Positions 55,232-64,000 of a stretch of 64,000 nt of DNA are shown here, piece after piece. The stretch spans positions 929,001 through 993,000 of the forward strand of contig JADANN010000170.1 in NCBI GenBank assembly GCA_018806985.1, given 5' to 3'. Below the pieces are notes generated by a model. The model was not told the origin of the DNA, did not search any database, and saw only the letters and a program-made list of their open reading frames with translations. The stretch's first letter is position 1. Every line of letters begins with the position of its first letter. This DNA comes from Angiostrongylus vasorum (Eukaryota > Nematoda > Chromadorea > Rhabditida > Metastrongylidae). Made by a program: the position numbers and the translations under genes.

Positions 55232-57152
55232 GTGAGTATTTCTTCTAAGATTGCTTCATATTCCAAAACTGCTATGCATTTTCCAAAGGTTTAAATCAAA
55301 GAAAGTGACAGTGGTCTATTATTATAAACAAAGAACACCACATGATGAGTGAATTAATTCAACCAAATGCGCTTGAATAATTAGATAACTCTCCATTATG
55401 AATGGTGAGCACCACAGCTTAGCTGTCTTTGAAATATTTTCTTGCTTCTCGAATGACTTTCTTCTTTTCCTTGAAATCTCTTAATAACCATGTCAGAGAG
55501 TCATTGTGCTTTATGGATCGGTAATTGACTTGTCGGCGGCAAGTGCTTGATGTTGATTTGCTGTGCACCTGAATGGAGAGGTCGAGCTGTGCCGTTTAAG
55601 TAACTCCGTCTGGGAGATTGAACTTTGCCCAAATCTTGCATTTCAATATAAAGGAGTGCAAAATTCTACTATTTGAAGACGAAAATTCGGTTTCACGCTT
55701 GTAAAACAGTGGGAGAACTAGTTCGACCAAAGAACGAACATTATTGTAGCTCGAGGGAGTTTACTTAGTTATTTGCGTTATTAAGCATGTATGTCGTCTA
55801 AACCGTCTCATTTTTCTGCATTTCGCTACACTTCGATATTTTTAATGTTCATTATTCCAATGTCTAGACCATCCGATGTAACAGATTTAACATGAATAAT
55901 CTCTGAATAGCAAAGAATCGGTGATCTAAGGAGAGGATTAGGAACGTATGAAATGCACTTGTTTCGCTACAAATGACAATACATAGGCTGTTAGTTAGGC
56001 GAAATGAGTTTTACTTCTTATGCTATCGTTCTAGCCCCACCATTCTCATTCTTAAGGATAAGATATATTTTAATCCTTGATCGACTTGTGTTCGCGAAGA
56101 ATCGTGCGGCACCTAGTAGAGTTCCCACATGAGTGGTGATTTACTGGTTTTTCTTTTCTGGGCCACGGTTTTCTTCTCCCGAAGTCGTGAGAGAGTTGCA
56201 CTGGTGCTCTCCCAAATCGTCACCGCAGCTGTCGCTGATCTGCTCATATGTAGGAGATTTCACACCTTGTAACTAAGCTACCACCAAAGTAGCGATGATT
56301 CCTGGGATTGACGTATGCGTTCTCTGATCTGAGGATAATCTTCAACTTTAGACTGCAATTTGACACCAAAGAACATCCCCACTAAGTGGAAGCGGTGTAA
56401 AGAGTTGGAAAAGGTGGGGAGCGGGGAAAGGGAGTTAGTGGTAGCGCGTTAGTACAAACAACGTTCCGTATACTTGAGTGCTCCTGATATGGATCGATTT
56501 ATTGAGAAAATATTTGTAGTCATCAGCATTTGATTGTGGTTTAAGAGCAAGCATCAAACAGATTAAAAGGGACGTCAACTCGCATTAATTTCAGATACAA
56601 ATCTCGATGAAAACAACCGGAACGAATAGGTTTTGTGGATTTCAGAAAAATTGAGTTCGATCATATTGGGATGGGAGAAGCTCCTTCTTATTTGCAAGGA
56701 TCTTTAGATTTTAATGGTCTTTATTTTATTTAATATAGTTTACTTTAAGTTGAAATATTTTCGTTTAAAGTTGACAGACGCAATTACTTTCAGATTCGAT
56801 CAAGTATCCATTGAGATCGCACTCACATACGCATTGAGATCAGTGCATAAGTTTAAGGATGTGTTAAACGGTCCATTCACGCATGCCTATAAACTCCTTG
56901 TCATTGTCGTGCCTGCTCTGTGTACACCTATAGTGACTGAGCCATGAAGGAAGTGCATCAAGTTAATTTTCCAAGGGATTTCTTAAAATATTCTTACCAC
57001 TTTACTACCATCACAGATTTTTATAAAAGAGATCATCTTTTTTCTCATTTAGACTAGACGTCATACTTTTCATAAAGTTAAAAAGTGGTTGGAAAAAACT
57101 GGGAAATCTCTGGTTGGTTCCCACCAGCATAGCCCAGGTATGACACCTCTGT

Positions 57153-57440
57153 AAAGGATGAAAAGATAAAGCTCTCTGTCGTTATTGAACCTTAGTGATG
57201 CTATGCATTCTGACTTTACTGAGCATCGTAGAGGTGACTGAATGCATACCTGTCCTATACAATGGCATATGGTGGCCTAGCATTGCATGAAATCAGTGCT
57301 ACTAACTTCCCAGATAAGCATGGTACCAATTTGCCAACGTTGGAGGGATGGAATGCTTAATGCGCCTGGAAAGCGGAACCGAACCAACGACCACGTGTGT
57401 ATTGGAGAGCACCTCTAACTCGCTACGCTCCACCTGTACA
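57153..57440 (-). repeat. SINE-A copy, diverged
   Basis: Complete but diverged - strand copy (GGTACCAATTTGCCAACG, GTGACTGAATGCATACC). The head ends near 57440. Confidence 0.75.
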
Positions 57441-57545
57441 AAATCGCTGTTCTGTGGAAGTCTCCGATCTTAAATTTTAAATGTTACTTACTTATAACTC
57501 AAAGGACTGGCTTTCTATAAACCTCGGCATAAAATAGTCGATACA

Positions 57546-57562
57546 CATATATATATATATAG

Positions 57563-57646
<84 letters not shown>
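57546..57646. repeat. (TA)n microsatellite
   Basis: About 100 bases of nearly pure TA with a few C and AG interruptions, inside a PLE terminal unit. Confidence 0.95.
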
Positions 57647-57649
<3 letters not shown>

Positions 57650-57683
57650 GTTCTTAGCTGATGCCATTGTTGCTGCTGTTGTT

Positions 57684-57730
57684 GTTCGGTGGCTGATGTT
57701 TCGGGAACCCTGCCTTCCTCAGACCCTGAA
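57684..57730 (-). ncRNA. Decayed hammerhead motif, HHR-B
   Basis: CUGAGGA and GAAA are kept, but stem II is disrupted (GGCAGGGUUCCC) and the triplet reads AUC. AUC is still an NUH triplet. Confidence 0.45.
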
Positions 57731-58367
57731 CCTATTTTGTGCAACATTAGCCTTATAATTCAGTGATATATCTATAGTATTAATAAAGATCTAACATAAA
57801 TGAACGTTGCGTTTGAGACTACACGTGTACCAACAACAACTTATACCAACCTCTCATCAGCTGAGAATAGATGTAGGTATTGCTTACTTAGTTTCTGCCT
57901 ACCTGTTGTGATTTTTTTATCTCTATAGAAGCTACTATGTACAAAATACTTAGAGAATGGTGGTACTACGGAAAACTAGTCGAGTCCTTGATCGACTATA
58001 GCCGATAAAGCGACAGACGTTCCCACGCTAAACGAACACGTTTTCACAATCGAAGAGGTAAACAATACTATTCTCGTTAGACTCTTGTCTGACGTCGCAT
58101 AAAAAACTTTACTTCATTTGGGGGCTATGAACTTTACCGTGGGAAGAATTAAGGTGTATGTAGTTTTAAGCTTTGCTTTAAAAAAAATCAGTAAAGTACG
58201 CTAAGCACGCAGATCATTTAGCGATTCAGACGTCTCTGCTGCCGTGAATCTAGATGCCCGTTTTCCCAAATCCTTAGTTCTCACCGAATATTTCTCTCCA
58301 CAGTAAGACCAGAAATTTCTTCTAGCTTAAGCATGACATCTTTTCATTCTGCCGGTATAAAAGTGTA

Positions 58368-58560
58368 AATCCATTCGGTGTTGATTAATCCTAAAGGGAT
58401 ACCCCATGCCTTCAACTTCTTCCAGAATCGTGGAAATCACTGAAAGCATATTCGGTCCACTTGCGATGCTCTAGCGATGTATCACATCAGTGTTTTTAAC
58501 CTATAAACGAGTCTTCTACAAATTTTCTAACGTTTTCAAACCCATGGTGGGGTCAATTTA
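58368..58560 (-). repeat. SINE-A relic
   Basis: Old - strand copy. GGTGTTGATTAATCCTAAAG and the cysteine-poor central region are the only strong matches. Confidence 0.55.
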
Positions 58561-58837
58561 CTCTTGGTTATGAGTCGAAGCAAAGACGAACTGATTTTTG
58601 CAAGGCACTTCCAAACAGTGCGCTTCACACTCCCCTATACGAGGTAAATCAGTGGTCGACAAGACTTTGCTTTTATGTTTGTCAAGTGAAGGACCTCTTA
58701 AGTGCTGTTCAAATCTTCGGAACAGTAGTGACAATTCATCGACGCGATATTTAGATTCGATTCATTTGTTTCAAAGTACGAAGTTGACCAATAGGTTTTC
58801 AGTTTACTTACTTACTTGATACTTGAACGGCCCTTCG

Positions 58838-59177
58838 TCACTAGTTGTGCAGGTTCCAACATAATCTCCATTTTTCAGAGTTTTGCTGGTTTAGCCATTG
58901 TGGTTCCTTGGAGTCCTGAGGACAGCTTAGCCAAAGTCTGCCCCAGGTCGTCACCACGACAGGCAGTTGCAGTCCTTGTGGATCAGGAGGAGATTTACCA
59001 CCATGCAACTTTGATACCAAGACGGTAGTGGATACTGGTATTGATTTACTCTTAGCTAGGCTTCCTGATGGAAATGCCGGACTCCTCAACTTGGGAGACT
59101 CTGCTGGGGGGGGACGAATCCCTCCTCTGTACATCGCAGTCCGACACCCAGGAACACCTCCCAACCACGATGAGGCG
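58838..59177 (+). repeat. Unclassified repeat family R, copy 2
   Basis: Partner of 453-785. Neither copy shows open frames conserved between them, tRNA boxes or terminal inverted repeats. Confidence 0.7.
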
Positions 59178-59179
59178 GT

Positions 59180-61699
59180 AAACCGTTGGGAGGGTTCTCA
59201 AATTACTATAAATGATCTTTGTTATAACCTTCTTCTGTGTTTAAGGAGAAGGAGTCCGGTTGGAGTGTTCGAAACTCAAGCCGACCTTCTAATTAAAGCA
59301 ACACCTGCTTTGTCCCTCATGGTATTCATTGTTGGAATATAAATTCGCCACCTGCGACTTAATTCCTTCCCTATCTGACGACTGTAATTCTCTAGGTTGT
59401 AACTGATAACCAAAGGACAAAGTTTTTCAGATTCGTACTATTTCTCGACCCCCACATCATCTTCAGCAGTTATTCTTCTCTTAAAGCAGTAAGTCCTGCG
59501 AGAAGAGGAAAGCTACTTGTATTGTTCTATCGAACGATTCCCACTTCTGTTTCAATATTTCATTGCAGAATAATTGACTCTGATTCAGCTTCCTTGTAGC
59601 TGTTCTCTGCTAATTGATCACCTTTCGATCTTCGTATCAAATGCGGTCATGGGCGGAGGAATCGTGTATGCTTGACACAGAGCTACAATTCTAGTTAAGC
59701 GGCCAATGGGTAGTTTGCTACTCGGATAGCCTGCTAGAGCGTTTCTTGAGCAATATCGCACACCGGAATTCAGAGTTAAGGATTCAAGCCTTTTAAATGA
59801 CTTCGTTTTGAGCTTGGTTAGTGAAAAATTAGAACGGGATCGGTCGGTTTCCTGCTGAGCCACTAATTTCTTGAAGAAGTCGTGGTTTTTGATCTGGATG
59901 GCATTTCTCGGACCCATTGTAAAACATATTATACGAAAAGAAGCTTTTCTCATTACATTGGCGCGGTTGAAGGTCAAGAATTGATGATATCAGTTATCAC
60001 CGGAGCTATTTATTCATTTGCAATAATGGTTGCATTAGAACTTAAGTCTTAAGCCTCATACATGTCCTCAGTAGTGTAATATCGTAAGGTAACAGAACTG
60101 GAGAGTGTGTCCCTTCCTTTTTTATCGGAACTGATTCGATGGGATAGAACGACGGTATGGTAGAGACAGTTGCTGGTAAGAAGACATAAGAGACTTATGG
60201 AAAATTGGTAGTACAAAAAATAGTGGTATTTTCTACTAGTCTCTGTAAAAGCATTGACCGCTCACGATTGTAACAAGACCATCCAGGTGTTTGCACGGGC
60301 TATTCTAAATGGAACGAACTCATAATCTTCCCTTTTTGAGTTTATTTTCAGTGACGGTTCTGACCGAGATTTTTGGCGGCGATGCATGTAAGAACGTTGA
60401 TCCAGCATCTGATCGTCTTCGATCTTCTTCTTCTTCTCAGTCAACAATTGTCAACGTGAATCAGTCAGACAACCTGTATTTTTGTCGTCTTATCACATCT
60501 TTTCATCGAGTGCAAATGAGCGTGTCAAATGCGAGCGACGACTAACGGGAGGACGACCACTCAACCCCAATGCAGACCGATTCTTTATTAGACGGACGGA
60601 CAGATATGATGTTGCACCATCGCGCCTTTTCCGACAACTGGTCCGCATCTATTATCTAGTCCATGATTCTGTCAGAGAATGATTACTTATAGCAAAGGTA
60701 AGTTTAGTTATAAATCTTGGATAACCCCCATTTAGTAAAGAAAGAAGAAAGAAAAAAAGGAACTAAGAGAGAAATATTGTGACTTCGTAGTATCTAGGAA
60801 TACAGGATAAAAATGTACTAGGAAAGAAAGCTTTTTGTTACGTCGCTGTAGGTATCTATCTTGTGGAAAAATCAAAACGACTTTTAAAACACATAAACCT
60901 TAGTGGTGGAAGGAAGTTTCTGTGGGAACTTATCCATTTTCAATAGCAAATTGGATGCTGATTTCTGCAATCGTTGTCCCAGAATCGTAATCTACAGAGG
61001 GCTCCTACATTTCACGAATGTGACTTTTTTTTGTTTATAGCGGAAAAAGTGCTCAGTATGGTAGCATAGGCAGGAGTAGACTTAAATGAAACACCTTTGC
61101 TAAGTAGGAACGCAAGGAACTGTGGATCACGTCAGAACACAGTAATTAACCCGTCAGAACTACTATGGTACAGCTCGTTTGGCGTCCAGTGCAAGATAGA
61201 AACTGAACTAAGTTCAGATATCATTTAGAATAGGTGAGGCTTAAGTACTAAAAATGGAGAAACGTTTTGTGGACAATTTTTCTTCGACTTTTAGAACTGA
61301 TTCCTTCACAAGGGTTCTCAGGCACTAAGAATTATTTGGTTTGGATTTCCCATTGATGCCATTTCTGTGGATGGAAGTGAATTTGGAGGTGAATTGGTCA
61401 AGTACTAAAGATGTTCGGAGAATTGACAGCGACGTGGATTCACATTGATATCAACAAGAAAATTCACTTCTCATTATTCTCATGAATTCATTAGGTTAAA
61501 GCAAAAGGAGGAAATGTTTATGTGAAGTGTTTTGCAGAAAGAAAAAAGAAAGGAAAAATTCTAATCTCTGACCAATACGGTCGCTCTGTTTGGAGTAGTT
61601 AGCTAGTAGAAACTGGAGAAAATTGAATTGTGTCTTCTTAACAGTCTTCTGTATGGATGAGAACTTCATATGAGATTTTTAAGAATTATTTGGCAGCAG
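59180..61699. other. No gene seen apart from the exon-like segment at 60352
   Basis: AT-rich. A - strand frame of 119 codons at 59618-59977 has no recognised domain or splice context. Confidence 0.45.
60352..60697 (+). other. Exon-like segment, probably untranslated
   Basis: Bounded by acceptor TTTATTTTCAG (ending 60351) and donor GTAAGT (from 60698). It is more CpG-rich than its flanks. No frame is open throughout. The last 200 bases have one open frame (with LNPNADRFFIRRTDRYD) that stops shortly before the donor. It could be a 5' UTR exon of the gene starting at 63938, or of an unrecognised gene. Confidence 0.3.
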
Positions 61700-61945
61700 A
61701 CAATACAGCGTGTGTGTAGCATAGTGGTAAGAGGCCTCAAACCATACACAGAGAACCTTTACTTCTTTCACATACACACAAGAAGCACTGCATCCCTCCG
61801 GGGACCATGAAATTGGTGCCAGAGTGCCTGTGGAAGGATGAGAACACTGATTTGATATTTCGGCAGACCAGGGCAAGTCATTATATGGACCAATTATGCT
61901 AACTAAATATTAGGAATTGAGTCGAATGTGTGGAACATCATTAGG
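61700..61945 (+). repeat. SINE-A copy, diverged
   Basis: Head GTGTGTGTAGCATAGTGGT; body TCCCTCCGGGGACCATGAAA, GAAATTGGTGCCAGAG. The 3' end is eroded. Confidence 0.7.
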
Positions 61946-62884
61946 TCGTCACAGAACTCCTTATTGTATCATAAATGATGCACGGACTATTGTCGACTAT
62001 CACTGGAATCACTTGTCACACTGCTTTGCTACTAAAATTAATCAATCGCTTAGTATGAAGTCAAGAATCGTAAATATTATGCAAGCAAAAAAGCTGAGTC
62101 CAATCAGGGGCAGTGAATGTACGGAAGGTTTGAACACCTCATGATCGTCATTTTTTGATTTCGATAGTTATTTAGATAACTTGGAAAGCAGCGCATGAAC
62201 TTGAAACACTGAACCGTTTCTTCAAACTCACTTTTTACAAGGTCATTATTTTTAAAGTTCTGGAATCTACTCATTAATTACAAATGAATTACCAGCTACC
62301 TTTCCAAATGCTTTTTTCTTCCGTCTGATCCACTCCACTTGCTCTACTGTTTTTTTTAAATCTAGGGGTACTCGAATAAAGGTGAAGTGGAAGTATGGTT
62401 CAACACGAATCATCTTTTCTGTTGAATACTTGCTGGAATGTTCCTTTACAAGGTTAGTCAGAGGATTATCCGAATCGTCAATCGATTTTTAATAAGAAAT
62501 AGGCTTTGCGAAGTTACGTAGGAGTTCAGATAAACAACGATGGACGACGTTCTTCGAGAAAGATCGACTATTTAGAATTACTGGTGACTTAAGTAAGAAG
62601 AGCTCTCCTATGTGAAATTGTTATTTGCGAAGCTATTTATATCTATTTCAGCAAGGAGTAAATATATAAGTACTTAACGCCTCCCACAAGTAGAGTACTT
62701 AACTCCCGAAATAGACATATTTGAAACATGTAAAGTACTGTCAGTTTCTATTTTAGCTCTGTTACCAATCAGCGTATTAAGCAAAAAACATTTTAAAAAA
62801 AGTAAGAATACTGAAAGGAATACCGTAATCTGTGTGCATAGAGACTTTTTGAGATATGGTATTGGCTAGAACGATCGGTATGGG

Positions 62885-63080
62885 CGTGGCGTAACGATGT
62901 GGGTGGGGCAAATGGCAGGCTGATTGGTAGCGAAGAGTGTGAGATGACAAATTGGAAAAATTGGTGACCGTCCGCAAGGGGGCGGACAGCATAAAAGACT
63001 CTGGCAGACACCCATCTTGTGGATCAGGCGACCACCTTCGTCAACCTACAGTCACTCCTTGATCAACTTCCTTCGTTACC
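62885..63080 (+). promoter_or_regulatory. Candidate RNA polymerase II promoter
   Basis: A GC-richer island in AT-rich surroundings contains GGGTGGGGC near 62900, an inverted CCAAT box (CTGATTGGT) at about 62919-62927 and a TATA-like CATAAAAG at 62990-62997. Transcription would begin at about 63020, some 0.9 kb before the MGGCRSS exon. It is placed by motif reading only. Confidence 0.4.
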
Positions 63081-63937
63081 TTGTACCGGTTAGTGACTAT
63101 TTTCGTCTGCCAGTTAAAGCCGCCTCCTCTACTCCGCATAGAGTCAAAAATTTACTCAAATAGATGCCTGTGCAGGTAGATTGCCCATGCTTACACATAT
63201 ACCAGGAGCTGGTGAGGGAAGCTCACCTTTGCTGCTCAGAATGCAATAGTAAAGAAGGGCAAGAATGGACCTCTGATTTAGTTCGTTCTCGAACTCATTA
63301 CCTCTCAATTCTGTTCATTTGTTTTTGCACAACCTTAAAAAGCAATCTCAAATCAACTTCGCTGTATAAAAACCTGCTCCTGAATCGTAACAAGTGCACT
63401 CTTCAACTATTGATGGTGTCCTCCACTCTGTTTTACCAGTTCAGAAAATAATCGGAATGACATTGAACGAGGTGAAACAATTTGAGAAGATTGAATTTTC
63501 TCTATGTTCACCTCATTGATTTTTTACACCGTGCCTATACCTAGATTTCAACTGTAACCAACTGTAATCTAACATCGATAGTTTCATAGTGTGAAATTGG
63601 CAGTTTGGTTTACGGTAGCTGAAGAGAGCCGTCTATTGACAGTTCACTATGGATGCTGTCATGGAGTCGCTCTCTTCAGACACCTCTTACACTGCTTTTC
63701 TTTTCACATTCATCTCAGAAATCTGGCACTTGTGTGAGTCTCTGTGATTAATCTTTTTCGTGGTCTTTCGGTCATGTATTGTACTACGAATTATTTTCCC
63801 TTCTAGTATTGCTTTCGTTTTGGCCCCCTTTTTCTATTGATTGTTTCCAATGACAAAGAGCATAATAGGATTGTAGCTAATATCCAGTCAAGTTACAAAT
63901 TAGCAAATATTTTTTGTTACAGTGCATTCCAACTGCT

Positions 63938-63976
63938 ATGGGAGGCTGTAGGTCGTCAAGGGCAGTTACAGTAAAG
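63938..63976 (+). CDS. First coding exon of an unidentified, probably N-myristoylated protein (partial)
   Basis: ATG opens the peptide MGGCRSSRAVTVK and is followed immediately by donor GTACAG in phase 0. The exon is preceded by acceptor TTGTTACAG ending at 63922. Met-Gly-Gly-Cys with Ser at position 6 fits the N-myristoylation consensus, and Cys4 could be palmitoylated, which would place the product on membranes (inference). The gene continues beyond the window, so its identity cannot be read here. The first exon is probably the promoter-proximal segment at about 63020, or a spliced leader is added at 63922. Confidence 0.5.
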
Positions 63977-64000
63977 GTACAGCGCTAAAAATCAATAAAC

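Larger units (their letters stand above)
52845..57150. other. No gene seen apart from entries listed
   Basis: Contains a PLE-terminus-like scrap at about 52930-52985 (CGATCGTCATTTAACCTCG), the SINE-A fragment at 54470 and the exon-like segment ending 55231. No coding gene is supported. Confidence 0.5.
57488..57795 (-). mobile_element. PLE terminal unit invaded by an AT microsatellite
   Basis: The terminus AGGACTGGCTTTCTATAAAC is followed by AACCTCGGCATAAA-type sequence, then about 100 bases of (TA)n, then a CAA-like tract (complement) and a decayed HHR-B at 57684-57730. Confidence 0.55.

Noticed and set aside
57499..57747. Tyr/Ile-repeat open frame on the - strand
   Set aside because: Translation of the (TA)n microsatellite.

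Overview
The window is eukaryotic nuclear DNA from a nematode, most likely a strongylid of the hookworm type (Ancylostoma/Necator). The evidence is a gene split into short GT-AG exons by long repeat-filled introns, a worm-like mevalonate kinase, hundreds of degenerate repeat segments, mariner remnants, and Penelope-like retroelements. No bacterial operon, rRNA gene, CRISPR array or intact virus is visible. Species assignment is inference.

One gene is certain: mevalonate kinase (MVK), + strand, 28953-39861, 11 coding exons. The first is preceded by a splice acceptor that could receive a spliced leader. Intron 2 (4.5 kb) holds a Penelope-like element with inverted arms plus a SINE. Intron 6 holds two divergent SINEs and carries a one-base reading-frame conflict. 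At the right edge (63938-63976) a short first coding exon, MGGCRSSRAVTVK, lies downstream of a TATA/CCAAT-like promoter and looks like the start of a myristoylated protein whose body is outside the window. A few unassigned exon-like pieces lie on the - strand between 42.2 and 47.9 kb.

Everything else is dominated by repeats. (1) SINE-A: a tRNA-headed SINE of about 280 bp with about 24 copies, several with target-site duplications (TSDs). (2) SINE-B: a second tRNA-like SINE with about eight copies. (3) Penelope-like elements (PLEs) with reverse transcriptase and GIY-YIG endonuclease remnants at 0.8-4.2 kb (-), 4.2-5.5 kb (+), 30.75-32.17 kb and 43.06-43.86 kb (-). (4) Hammerhead-ribozyme-like motifs in two sequence subfamilies (HHR-A and HHR-B), tied to these PLEs and to short PLE-related units at about 15 loci. 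(5) A dead mariner at 1.40-2.70 kb. (6) Two unclassified repeat families.

The most interesting architecture is recurrent inversion. There is a head-to-head PLE pair with mariner and SINE nested inside one copy, a hairpin made of two hammerhead units, an inverted SINE-B pair flanked by a perfect 13-bp TSD, and a SINE-B-tail palindrome. Long stretches at 7.6-9.7, 13-18, 19.1-20.9, 21.2-22.9, 49.1-50.2, 52.8-57.1 and 59.2-61.7 kb show no gene that I can defend.
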